Source: Malachius bipustulatus
Lineage: Eukaryota; Arthropoda; Insecta; Coleoptera; Melyridae
Assembly (NCBI GenBank): GCA_910589415.1
Contig: OU342635.1
Location: 15,500,001 to 15,564,000 of the forward strand
DNA: 64,000 nucleotides
Reading direction: 5' to 3'
The notes under the pieces were generated by a model. The model had not been told where the DNA came from, ran no database searches, and saw only the letters and a program-made list of their open reading frames with translations. Position numbers and translations under genes: made by a program. The first letter of the stretch is position 1. Every line of letters starts with the position of its first letter. Of the stretch, positions 46,575-57,763 are shown piece by piece.

Positions 46575-47379
46575 TATAAACTGAATAAAACGTTTTGTTT
46601 TGTTGAAGATTTTTTTAATTTTTAGAGCGAAATTTCATCAGATTAAGAATTAATTAAGAACTATCGAACTTTTGTACCACCACGATAAATTCAATAGTAA
46701 CGTTTCATTATGACGACGTAAAGCTGAAGTCTCATAAGCCGAAGGTAGTAATTATTATACCCATTATTAGCGTATTATTATTGTAAAATGAAGTCATGAG
46801 GAAAGCAAATAATATATACAGATACATAATGTTACGATAAATAATGTAAGTACTTGCATTAAACGTTTCACCGTTACGCGTTTATGTATTTACCTTAAAC
46901 ACCGATAAATCCAAAGCTAGTGGTAATAATGATACCGTCAATATCAATTATTTTATCAGACGAAAGGTAAAGGTAATGAAATGATGATTGAGCAAGTATT
47001 TCTTGCGCCTTGGGCATAATAATAAATAGTTCAACTAACCTGGATGCGATCCAGTAAGCAAAAATAAAAATTAGTCCGGTTCACAAGCAATCTCTTTATT
47101 GGAACTTCCGTCATCGCCGTAAATTACCAATAATTAACGGTCTTCATATTGATGTGATTTTCTATACAGCCACCGACCGTAAAGTATTTGTTGATAAACA
47201 TAGACTGAGTTTGTGACATATTTAATATCCTTACCTTCAGCTGATTTCAATTAAAACACAAGCGTAATTTCAAAATAAGTAACAACATTCTCAACAATGA
47301 TGAGTCGCGGCCTCGACAGAAGTGCGGCAGAAGAACGCTGATTAAGAACAACTACGCTTAGTCAGCATAAAATAAAGTG
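46575..47379. other. unannotated sequence
   Basis: Nothing recognised. Confidence 0.3.
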
Positions 47380-48490
47380 CGATGGAAGAGTCGCCAAAAG
47401 ATGTTGCTCTTCTAGAACTGCCGTGAATGTTATCAAATGATACTGTTCGGGAAGGTCAAACGGAAATGAACCCAAAATCTTAAAAGCCGAAGAAAGACCA
47501 CAAGAGCTACAGATCGTATAAGCCTACTCCCAGTCCCAAGCAGAAAGAGTGAAAAGAGTCATTCTGAAAAAAATGCAACAGGCAAACGTGTTGCTGCTCT
47601 TAAAATGTCACGAATTTTCTCAAAGGATAATGTTCGGAAAGGTCAAACGGAGATGAACCCAAAATCTTAAAAGCCGAAGAAAGACCACAAGAGCTACAGA
47701 TCGTATAAGCCTACTCCCAGTCCTGAGAAAAAAGAGTAGAAAGAGTCATTCTGAAAAGAATGCAACAGGAAATCGTGTTGTTGCTCCAGAACTGCCGCGA
47801 ATGTTCTCAGAGGATAATGTTCGGAAAGGTCAAACGGAGATGAACCAAAAATCTTAAAAACCGAAGAAAGACCACAAGAGCTACAGATCGTATAAGCCTA
47901 CTCCCCCAGGCCCGAGCAAAAAGAGTAGAAAGAGTCATTCTGAAAGGAATGTAACAGGAAATCGTGTTGCTGCTCTAGAACCGCCGCGAATGTTCTCAAA
48001 GGATAATGTTCGGAAAGGTCAAACGGAGATGAACCAAAAATCTTAAAAGCCGAAGAAAGACCACAAGAGCTACAGATCATATGAGCCTACTCCCAGTCCC
48101 GAGCAAAAAGAGTGAAAAGAGTCATTCTGAAAAGAATGCAACAGGCAAACGTGCTGCTGGTCTTAAACTGCCACGAATAATAAAAATAAAATAATAATGT
48201 TCGGAAAGGTCAAACGGAGGTGAACCAAAAATCTTAAAAACAGAAGAAAGGCCCCAAGAGCTACAGATCGTATAAGCCTACTCCCAGCCCCGAGAAAAAA
48301 GAGCAGAAAGAGTCATTCTGAAAATAATGTAACAGGAAATCGTGTTGCTGCTCCAGAACTGCCGCGAATGTTCTCAAAGGATAATGTTCGGGGAGGTCAA
48401 ACGGAGATGGACCCAAAAAAATCTGGAAAACCATAGAAAGATCCGAAGCGCTACAAATCGTAAACCTACTCCACCATTGAGCAAAAGTGG
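47380..48490 (+). repeat. 187-bp tandem repeat, six copies, derived from a LINE reverse transcriptase
   Basis: GGTCAAACGG marks each unit at 47454, 47641, 47828, 48017, 48208 and 48395, giving periods of 187, 187, 189, 191 and 187. Units are about 90% alike. Each contains a decayed reverse-transcriptase block: TDRISLLPVPSK in one frame and KRVILKRMQQ in another, matching YRPISLLPVLSK..E.VI..RM of Jockey-type LINEs. The array runs directly into the next block of the same enzyme (QFGFRSQHSASEQ). The period is not a multiple of three, so it is not a coding repeat. Confidence 0.8.
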
Positions 48491-48499
48491 TCAAAAGAG

Positions 48500-48840
48500 T
48501 CATTCACCAATTCGGTTTCAGAAGTCAACACTCTGCGTCTGAACAACGTGAGCGACCACCTTAACAAATCGATCTCGACAGGCGCCATATTCGTTAATTG
48601 CCGCCGAAAAAGCGTTCGACAAGGTTTGGCATCAAGGTCTAATCTACAAAATGAAACAAAAAGAAAATATTACACCAGGATCGAGAACACCAAATCCACG
48701 ACAACAAAAACAGAAACACTCGCATTTCGGCCCAGCCTTCTACAACAACTACACAACCGACCTTCCAAAATTCAAACGATGTCAACGCCCAGTTTACGAA
48801 CGACATGGCGATTCTCCTCCGATGGAAAAATGAAAATTGT
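48500..48840 (+). pseudogene. Jockey-type reverse transcriptase fragment
   Basis: Immediately after the tandem array, HQFGFRSQHSASEQ (reverse-transcriptase block 2) and, after a frameshift, AAEKAFDKVWHQGLIYKM (motif A, catalytic Asp) are readable. Beyond about 48660 the match fades to a vague NDMAILLRWK. It is severely decayed. Confidence 0.7.
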
Positions 48841-49553
48841 AAGAAAAGCCCTCCAAACAGGCCAAATTAACCCAAAACAACCAAAGGATGCACCAGAGAT
48901 CTAAGGCTATGCAACGCAACGGCAGGCTCAGTTCTAAAAAAGCAGTTCCTAACAATTTTTCACAATAATTATTGAAAAATTTTCCGAAAATTTTGTAACT
49001 TATACCTATAAATAATAATAATAATCGTAATTTTACAGCTAAGCTCTAAAATTAAACTCATTAGTTTATTTGTTGACTTAAATATTTTACAGCCTTGGTA
49101 GTCGTAAAAGTCGTCTTATTGCTGTAAGTATACATACGCACAAAACTAAGGTGTTCCCAGTTAAAACAATTTATTATAATAATCAAATAGAGAACGGACC
49201 TGTACACAAATATAAATTTTAAGGTGTAATAAATCTAGCCACAGAAAAAGATGAACAGTTTTATAGGTATATCAAGAGAAACTTGAGAGAATAGAAACCT
49301 TGACATTATACGTAAAACATCAAGCAAACTTATACAGGGTGAGTCAAACGAAGCGAATGGATTATTCGGAAAATTTTAGACTTCAAAAATCATCAAATTC
49401 TCTTTGCAAAGCAAACCCACAAAAAAAAATATATTTTTTTTTTGGTAATTGTCAACAGTTTGGAACTTTTTTAAGAAAGCAAATTATTTTCCACACTTTC
49501 TGCAATAGAAGAAACCGTCATTATGATATTTTATTGCAAAATCAAAAAAATTT
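48841..49553. other. unannotated sequence with one isolated transposon terminus
   Basis: Probably the 3' remains of the LINE above, followed by AT-rich sequence. A single TACAGGGTGAGTCAAACG at 49333 looks like a CAGGGTG-type end without a partner. Confidence 0.3.
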
Positions 49554-50145
49554 GAAAAAGCTGAGTAAACACCGGCTGAGATGGGCAGTTGGACTTCTAA
49601 CAGGACACTGCCCACTAATAAAACGTGGATCCTTTTGGACAGAAAACCTGACACAAAAGGCCAATAACTAATTTTCCTCATGGGAAAAAACCTAAGGGAG
49701 AAAATAGTGCAACTTCAATGCAGACCTTACCTAGGCCTAACTGGGTTGCTGTTCAAGCGACTAGGTGGGTAAAGGGCAGAGGGAGCAGAGAAGATGTAAC
49801 TGAAAAAGCTGAGTAAACACCGACTGAGATGGGCAATTGGACTTCTAACAGGACACTGCCCACTAATTACACCTCTCAATAATAGGAGTGAAAAATATAA
49901 CAGGATAACAGGAGATGCGGGGAGGGGGAGGAAACCCCATACCACCTAATATGTGAATGCCCAGCACTATAGAGGGAACTAGACTTCTAGTATTTGGGAC
50001 CGAAATGGCAGAACCAAAAGAAATAGAACAAGCACCCATTGGACTCATACTGAAATACTTTCGGGAGATGGGACCGATGAGATAATTATCCAAAGGGGTA
50101 CAATAAGCGCAAGCTTCAGTACAAGGGCTTTGAACCTACCCTAGA
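49554..50145 (+). pseudogene. RNase H C-terminal relics of an R1/I/Jockey-group LINE, duplicated block
   Basis: A 60-bp block encoding LSKHRLRWAVGLLTGHCPL occurs twice, at 49554-49614 and 49803-49863, nearly identical. After the second copy come CGEGEETPYHLICECPAL (the Cys/His motif at the end of such RNase H domains) and EIEQAPIGLILKYFREMG, then a stop and about 50 bp of 3' UTR that ends in the (TAA)n run. Frameshifts separate the blocks. The first copy loses similarity quickly after GHCPL. Confidence 0.75.
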
Positions 50146-50146
50146 A

Positions 50147-50207
<61 letters not shown>

Positions 50208-50208
50208 G
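50146..50208. repeat. (TAA)n tract, about 20 units
   Basis: It forms the 3' tail of the RNase H-type LINE relic and the 5' flank of the R4/Dong-like element. Confidence 0.9.
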
Positions 50209-51150
50209 GACGCGAGTTGGATCAGAGAGGAGGAAAAACATACACAAAACATCACAGACGTGCAATTCAGCGAGATTACACCACGAGACATAAGCGATAC
50301 AATCAAAAACATTCATAACTGGAAGGCACCCGGGATAGACAACATCCATAACTTCTGGTACAAGAAGTTCACATGCCTACATCCGAAACTGGCCGCACAT
50401 TTTACAGATATCCTCAATAATCCGCAGAACACACCTGCATTCTTTACACAGGGCATCACATATATGATGCCAAAAAACAATAATACAGAAAACCCTACAC
50501 AATACAGACCAATAACATGTCTCCCAACAATTTACAAAATTCTGACTTCAAACATAACAAACAAAATATACTCTCATCTGGAAAACAATAACGCACTCAC
50601 AGAACAGCAGAAGGGATGCCGCAGAAACCACATGGGATGCAAGGAACAACTCCTTATCGACTCAGTGGTTCTGCGTCAGGCACATAGACAACATAGACAA
50701 TTAAACATGGCATACATAGATTACAAAAAAGCATTTGACAGCACACCACATACTTGGCTGATACACATATTAAACATTTACAAAATTCACCCCACGCTCA
50801 TCGCCTTCCTCGAGAACATTATGACACACTGGAGAACTACACTACGTCTTACGCTCAATAAAACAACTATAACTACAGAAGAAATACCTATACGTCGAGG
50901 CATATTCCAGGGGGACTCATTGAGTCCACTGTGGTTTTGCCTTGCCTTGAATCCACTCTCAAACATGCTGAATAATTCAAATTATGGATTCAACATAAGA
51001 GACAACAAAACAACACACTATACTCTGTCGCATCTGCTATACATGGATGATATAAAACTATACGCATCCACACAAACACAGCTGCAACATCTGCTGAAAA
51101 TTACACACACATTCTCACAGGACATACATATGGAGTTTGGAGAAATGTAA
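50209..51150 (+). pseudogene. R4/Dong-like reverse transcriptase, N-terminal part
   Basis: Blocks in order: NWKAPGIDNIHNFWYKK; RPITCLPTIYKIL; LTEQQKGCRRNHMGCKEQLL, a signature of the R2/R4 group; motif A MAYIDYKKAFDSTPH; motif B RRGIFQGDSLSPLWFCLALN; motif C LLYMDDIKLYA, with the MDD form typical of R4 and Dong. Catalytic Asp residues are present. The frame ends at 51150 soon after motif C by a small indel, and the protein resumes in another frame from about 51132. Confidence 0.85.
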
Positions 51151-52576
51151 AACTCTCAACATCGAAAAAGGAACTCTGGTGGCAGGTGAATTCGCTCTTG
51201 AAAATGGCGACAAGATTGAATCCATGGAAGAGGGCGAGGTATATAAATATCTTGGTTTCCAGCAGGCCAAGCTCACAGAACATACACAAATAAAACAAAC
51301 ACTAAGAAAAACGTACATAAACAGACTAAACCAAATATTAAAAACAAAACTGAATGCCAAAAACACAATAAAAGCAATAAACACATACGCTGTACCGACA
51401 CTAACATACTCGTTTGGAGTTATACAATGGACACAGACAGACTTAGAAGACCTCCAGAGGAAAACCCGAACAACACTCACAAGACACAAACAACATCATC
51501 CTAAATCAGCCACAGAAAGGCTGACTCTACCTAGAGAGATGGGGGGAAGAGGCCTTATTGACATACCCAATCTGCACCACAAACAGATAAATAATCTTCG
51601 AGAGTTCTTTCACGCAAAACAAACCACGTCCAAACTACACAAAGCCGTAAATATCGCAGACAGAAACAACACACCTTTAAACCTACATAACAAAAACTTG
51701 GAGCTACACATAACAGATAATAATACAAAACAGCAGTCGTGGACCCAGAAGGAACTCCATGGGAGACACCCCCATGAGCTGAGCCAGAACCATGTCGACA
51801 AACAGGCGTCGAACAAGTGGCTTAGTTGTGGGAACCTTTTTGGGGAGACCGAAGGGTTCATGATTGCTATACAGGATCAAACAATAAATACTAAAAACTA
51901 CAGAAAACATATACTCAAGGACACCACAATCACAGACGATACATGCAGAAAATGTCATTTATCACAGGAAACAATACAACACATTACAGCTGGATGCAGA
52001 ATACTTACACAAACCGACTATCTACATAGACACAACCAGGTGGCGAACATTATACATCAAAAACTCGCAGCTCAGTACAAACTCATCGACATGTATACAC
52101 CATATTACAAATACAACCCGCAAACAGTATTAGAAAATAGCACTCACAAATTATACTATGACAGAGCCATCATCACAGACAAAACAATTCATCATAACAG
52201 ACCAGACATCACATTAATAGACAAAGAAAACAAAAATACATATATAATAGATATAGCGATACCCAATACATACAACTTGCAGAAAACGGACACCGAAAAA
52301 CATACAAAATACATAGATCTAGCACAGGAGGTGCGACGCCTCTGGAGGATGGACAGGGTAGTCATCGTACCGATAGTCTTGTCCTCTACAGGGGTTGTAC
52401 CATATACACTACATAAAAGCTTACAGACACTCAAAATGCACAAAAATACGTACATAGAACTACAGAAAGCCACAATAATAAGTACATGTCACATCGTTAG
52501 AAAATTTCTGTACGCAGACATACAAATAGATGAACATCCGACACATTTAACAGAATTGACACAACACACAAACTAA
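51132..52576 (+). pseudogene. R4/Dong-like ORF, C-terminal part with restriction-like endonuclease
   Basis: It continues the reverse transcriptase with SLEKCKTLNIEKG and YKYLGFQQAK, then LPREMGGRGLIDI. A CCHC motif follows: CRKCHLSQETIQHITAGC. After it come YLHRHNQVANIIHQKLA and the endonuclease core NRPDITLIDK...YIIDIAIPN with KYIDLAQEVRRLW. The RPD and D-A-x-P residues correspond to the catalytic site of restriction-like endonucleases that give site-specific LINEs their target choice. Apart from the frame break near 51140 this part is intact for 479 codons, so the copy is fairly young. Confidence 0.85.
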
Positions 52577-52683
52577 ACACATGTAGCAGAACTTCTATGG
52601 CGACCTTGTCTTGGTGATAGCCCGACATGGTTGCTTGCCGCCGGGAGATGAGACCCGAGATGCTACATATATGCAGAAGAAAT

Positions 52684-52701
52684 AATAATAATAATAATAA
52701 T
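52684..52701. repeat. (TAA)n tract at the 3' end of the R4/Dong-like LINE
   Basis: Six units. Together with the tract at 50146 it brackets the element. Confidence 0.9.
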
Positions 52702-53216
52702 AGTTCGTTGCAAGCATTCCTTATTTAAAGCAATACCTCGCGTGTAAAGTCGTACACCACGGCTTTTAGGTGACCCCTAGCAAAATAATCCAATTCCAGG
52801 GATTGAGATTGGCGAACGAGGTGGCCACGCCACTGGACCTTCACCAGGAATTCTTACATTTGGGTAGTTGTTGGGTAAGCGTCCAATCCATGGGTGGTAA
52901 TAATTTTCGTCCAACCACTATGCCATACCTACTTGACTGCCATAATGAGGAGGTGCACCATCCAACTGTATCCAGTTATCTCTTCGTAATAATGGAACAT
53001 CTTCAAGAACATGGTGCAGAGAATTTTCCAGAAAATCATAAAATAAGTTTCCATTTAAACGAGGAGGCAAAATATGCGGTCCGCAGAGATTATCACTTAT
53101 AAATACCCGGTCACACATTTACACTAAACTCTTGTTGAAACGTAGATTGCCTGATGCACCGAGCATTAACTGAATAAAAATAATAAATAAAAATAATACA
53201 ATAATCATATTGTATG

Positions 53217-53385
53217 GCTGTGGTAAAGCCCAAGTGTCAGAAGTTTTCAAGTAGCCTCAAGGGCCTCTGACATAACTTAACGACTGCTGTGAAGCAGCTG
53301 CGGGACCCCCTTTTTTACGTACCTCCCGGAGCACGATCGGTCACGGAACTTTTTTTTTACCACTATAATTTTGGTCACTGAACAT
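53217..53385 (-). mobile_element. 5'-truncated copy of the 5S-derived SINE
   Basis: On the minus strand it matches the body and 3' end of the SINE at 31134-31398: ACCGATCGTGCTCCGGGAGG, GGGGGTCCCGCAGCTGCTTC, GGGCTTTACCACAGCCATA. It starts at the end of box C (GTGACCAAAATTATAG), so the 5S-derived promoter is missing and it should be transcriptionally dead. Confidence 0.8.
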
Positions 53386-54740
53386 TAACCCCCGAAATAG
53401 AGGTTAATTTTAAAGATAAAAAATTGAAACTTTGAGGATTTGTGTAATTAATATAGGACCATATAATGACATAATCAGATTAATTATTTTTTTTTAGTTG
53501 AGCCATCAGCGATAAAAAACTGTAATTTGGTGTTAATGTGACCAAAATAAATTCTATATTTCTTTAATACATCGATAGAAATCGATTAAGAAAATCAAAA
53601 TCGCTTAAAAGAAATATCAAAAAACTAATTACAAGCCTTTAATTAAATAAAATATACAAAATATGGAAATGACAGCTAGAATGATTGATTTATGGAAGCA
53701 ATAAAACTACCAGGATTTTGAAGGGCTGATATAGCACAAATGTTAAGTAAACATATCCTAAGTAAACATTCATAATAGAAGCCCCATTCGAGTTCAATGG
53801 CACATTCTTCTGACTGCTTTGAAGATTATTTATGGTAGGTACCTACCCTCATTAGATTTGTCACTTTTATTGCTCTACCATATATCAATCATTTTACCTG
53901 TCATTTCCATATTTTAAGTATTTTATTTAATTAAAGGCTTGTAATTAGGTTTTTGATATTTATTTTCATGGATTTTGAGTTTATTAATCGATTTCTATCG
54001 GTGTATTAAAGAAAAATCGAATTTATTTTGGTCACATTAACACCAAATTACAGTTTTTTATCGCTGATGGCTCAACTAAAAAAAAATAATTAATTTGATT
54101 ATGCCATTGTGTGGTCATATACAGGGTGTTCTACAAGCTCTATGACAAACTTTGACAGATGGTAGGTTGCTTGATTTTAAACATATTTTTTTTAATAAAC
54201 ATGGGTCCGATTCGTTTTTGTTTAGAAGTTACAAGCATTTAAAAAATCGTAATTTTTCAAGTTCAAGGCCCTGTAAAAGGAAAACGGTTCAAGATAGAGA
54301 AAAACGGCTTACATGTCCCTATTTTAACTTTTCATGTACTATCCAATGATGTAGATGAAATGTTTATACAGGGTGATAAAAAATTTGAAAAAATCTGAGA
54401 TTTCTCCACATTTAAAAAAATCAAAGAAAGTACAAATGTTTCTATACCATAGGATAGTCCATAAAAAGTTAAAATAGGGACATGTAAGTCGTTTTTCTCT
54501 ATCTTGAACCGTTTTCCTTTTACAGGGCCTTGAACTTGAAAAATTACGATTTTTTAAATGCTTGTAACTTCTAAACAAAAACGAATCGGACCCATGTTTA
54601 TTAAAAAAAATATGTTTAAAATCAAGCAACCTACCATCTGTCAAAGTTTGTCATAGAGCTTGTAGAACACCCTGTATTAATTACACAAATCCTCAAAGTT
54701 TCAATTTTTTATCTTTAAAATTAACCTCTATTTCGGGGGT
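53386..54740. mobile_element. foldback with CCCCCGAAATAGAGG ends, split by another foldback
   Basis: The left end CCCCCGAAATAGAGGTTAAT is inverted in ATTAACCTCTATTTCGGGGG at the right. Arms of about 300 bp match in inverted orientation (GATAAAAAATTGAAACTTTG; TTGAGCCATCAGCGATAAAA). The right arm is interrupted by the element at 54122-54674. It lies inside the mariner-like pseudogene. Confidence 0.8.
54122..54674. mobile_element. 553-bp foldback with CAGGGTGTTCTACAAG ends
   Basis: CAGGGTGTTCTACAAGCTCT and its inverse form the ends, flanked by TA. Arms of about 200 bp are almost identical, so this is among the youngest foldbacks here. The spacer contains an isolated ATACAGGGTGATAAAAAA, another end of the same type. 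Confidence 0.9.
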
Positions 54741-55140
54741 GGACATAAGTGATGGACCACCCGGTACTCCAAACATGAAGATTGTGATAATTTACAACGC
54801 AAATTGTCCATAATCACGTGTCCATAATATCTTTTGCAAAAATTGTGGATCTATTTCCACCGAATCCAAAACCCAATTACAAAAGTTGAGACGTTTTTCA
54901 GCATCTCCTGGCAGCAAAACTTGAACAGGTTGGAAATGAAAAGCCCTTCGATGATCTCGCCTGAGTGATCTTAGTACAGTCGACTGAGAGGAATTGAGCT
55001 GCTGGGCTGCTCGACGTGTGCTTATTTGGGTTGTCATCAAAAGGCCGAAAAAACACGAACGTCATTTCTTGGTTGTGCATTACGATTTTGTTCATTGTAA
55101 TGTAAACCATTTCCGAAAAACGACGATGCACTTCTTATGA

Positions 55141-57760
55141 AAAGTTGTGAATTCGGAACTATTCTATTAGGAAAGCGTCTCGTGAATCAACATTTTCGTT
55201 CTTGCCAACATCAAAACAGCTTCTACTATCACTAATAAACGTTACTCAATGAACTAGTGACAACAATTTTGGCTACGTCAGTTTACACATTTCTGTTTCA
55301 ATTTTTGTTTTCCAAGGCTTGCTGTGTGTAGCCCTAATAATATTATCCATGAAATTGGTAGTTACATTGCCCTGAATTTTCTTAAATAACTCAAGAACGA
55401 AGCAATTTTCTTAAGAGACAAAAAAGTTTTGTAATTCATCATTTCAGGGAATAATTGCCCTGTGTAGTTGTATAATTTTTTTTTTGTGTAACTTAGAGCA
55501 AACATAAAAAAAATGCATTTCGAAGAGAGCTAGAAGACTCAAACTTTGGAAGGTCATGACAGGTTCAAAATGGATGTAAGCTGCGTGTATTTAGTCTAAA
55601 TCGGATAAGCGGTTCAAGTAGTGAGAAAAAAACTAGAAAATAATTTTTAATCCTACCACGATTTTTGTTTCCATGTCGCATTCGAGGGACAGAAACAGCT
55701 TCTCGTTACAATTTTTTAAGAGCTTCAGATTTTTCATTTTATAAAAGCGAGCGTCAACAAACTATCAACTATTTAGAATATTATTGAAAAAAAAAATTAA
55801 TTAGAAATTAAAAATTCATCTTTAACTGGTTTTTGCAATGTGATTTGTAAACCTTTCTGAGCAAAGATTGTTATGAAAAATGAAGATTTAATAGCCAAAA
55901 ACGTCGTTTAATAGCCTTTATAAAAAATATACATAAATACAAAGAGTATTTTTTTATTTGGAAGCAAAAAAGACCAGACAGAAATTTAATTTGCTACATA
56001 ATTTATAGCGACTTTGTATAATTAATTTCATACCTGTTTTAGGTTATATTCCATCAATTAAATTTTGAATATTCATTGAACACAAACAACACTTCCACAT
56101 AATAACTAAACTTTTCGACACAAAATTTGAAATTTCAAATCCATTTCAATAACAAACTCAAAAAATTGATGCAGTAACGACTTTCTAGATTGTCATTATA
56201 AGTACATTTAGGGAAAAAATTAAACATTTTCATTTATTTTGTACAATGTTGGTAAAGTGGAAAACTCTCTAGATAAAATAAACGAGGCCCAACTATCATT
56301 CATTTCTTATCATACCTATCACTTGTTTGCAACGTTCGTTTATATCAAGCTGAATATGGAAAAATTTAACCTGTTTCTGGTTTGACATTCAAACATATGA
56401 AAATGTAAATCAATAGGATCTTTATGAGAAAAAAACCACAGCGACCACCACCTCGCTCGATTATCTCGCATCAATTTTTCGAAATTCGGTTTATGCAATT
56501 CAATTCAACAAAGATTACGCAAGTGCAATTCAACCACCAAGTATTTATTTTTTTATTTTGCAATAAGTAGATATATTTATATGATAGATATGTAAATACT
56601 TTTGTAATAAGGTTTCCCTCGTAACACTAAACTACGTGTATGTGTGTACATATCATTAACCTTGATATTTTGCCAGGTGAAATAGTTGAGTTATATGTTT
56701 CCTTGCCTTGCATGGAATCAATTTTTTTGTTTACACATAACTTTATAAGCGTGTATTAGATAATTAAATTTATTGTTTTTGCATCAATATTAGATATAGA
56801 CTCTTAATCAGACGATTGAACCAACTATAATAGCTACCGCAACATTCAAATATTTTGCATATTCACAAATTGTACCAGAACCAGATCGATTATCTAATAT
56901 TTTTGCATAATTTTCGCGGCATAATGTTTTCATAATATAATGAAACATATCGAAGTAGGTTGTTTGAAGAGTTGAATTATTGTCTTATCATCCTTATTAG
57001 AGCTATCGAATAATTTATTTAAACGATTTTAAAGAACGTCAACAAGATTCTCACACGTCCGTCAGAATTAACGGTTATTATGGATGCGACGAATTCATTA
57101 TGAAACCCACGCCCAGTTTATATGGGCCGATTAAGACACCTACATCTAGTTAATGTGTCACTGGGTACAGTTCTCATGATTCCAAAATTAAGTCTGATAC
57201 TTTTTCGTGATTAGATTTTCATTACAGATTTAAACGGAACAGTTGCAGTAATCATTAGAACTACCTACAATTTATTATTTAATCAAACATCAGTAAATAT
57301 TTACTGATGATAATATTTAGCGAGAAAAAGTCCCTTACCTTCTTGAATATGAATGAAAATAATCACTCGAGATTTGAAGCATGAAGCAACAATTGTAAAT
57401 TGGTGATTGTTCTGTTAATTTAAATTTTAGTATACCGCAAAATAATTCTTCATGTTTAATTGTGTATTCTTCAGAGCGCAACTAGCAGAGAATTTATTTT
57501 TTAGTACTAGATACATATCTACCTCTTTACATTCATGATATTCCGTTAATCCGAGCGTTAACCTATAACCTCACATAACATACTCATAGAAAGGCACTCC
57601 TTATCATCTACCCTTAATAATGGGTGCATGTCTCTGTCCCAATTACAATTAAATTCACTTTTTTTAGAAAAGATTTAATATTTTCAATGTGATTTAAAGG
57701 GCAACATTTTATGCGTGAGGCCTTAGAAAACTCCCACAAGTTGCATGTCATAAGACCCAT
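55141..57760. other. unannotated AT-rich sequence
   Basis: No exon, RNA gene or repeat was supported over 2.6 kb. Confidence 0.3.
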
Positions 57761-57763
57761 CCC

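Larger units (their letters stand above)
50209..52683 (+). mobile_element. R4/Dong-like LINE lying in a (TAA)n tract
   Basis: The element is bordered by (TAA)n on both sides (50146-50208 and 52684-52701). It is 5' truncated, since coding is open from the first base after the repeat. It carries a reverse transcriptase and a C-terminal restriction-like endonuclease (see the CDS entries), then about 100 bp of 3' UTR. The Dong element of Bombyx mori, in the R4 clade, is known to insert in TAA repeats, which fits both flanks. Confidence 0.85.
52740..55135 (-). pseudogene. mariner-like transposase pseudogene split by insertions
   Basis: The N-terminal half is at 54750-55135: helix-turn-helix STRRAAQQLNSSQSTVLRSL, then VQVLLPGDAEKRLNFCNWV, ILWTRD (first catalytic block, altered) and NLHVWST. 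The C-terminal half is at 52740-53168: STFQQEFSVNVWPGI, GPHILPPRLNGNLFYDFLEN, LLRRDNWIQLDGAPPHY (second catalytic Asp retained), then GPVAWPPRSPISIPG. The missing junction is about ten residues. Between the halves lie a SINE fragment and two nested foldbacks. Frameshifts are present in both halves. The family is the IS630-Tc1-mariner type common in insects. Confidence 0.8.

Noticed and set aside
47898..48503. Minus-strand frames of 60-80 codons in the 187-bp array (FDLSEHYPLRTFAAVLEQQH)
   Set aside because: They repeat because the DNA repeats; the period is not a multiple of three and the plus strand explains the origin as a LINE fragment.
50116..50349. Minus-strand frame with a long isoleucine run
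   Set aside because: It comes from reading the (TAA)n tract.
51101..52473. Minus-strand open frames across the R4/Dong-like LINE
   Set aside because: They are antisense to a clear reverse transcriptase and endonuclease and carry no domain of their own.
54152..54644. Identical frames on both strands (MTDGRLLDFKHIFF...)
   Set aside because: They arise because the foldback arms are inverted copies, so the same peptide is read from each side.
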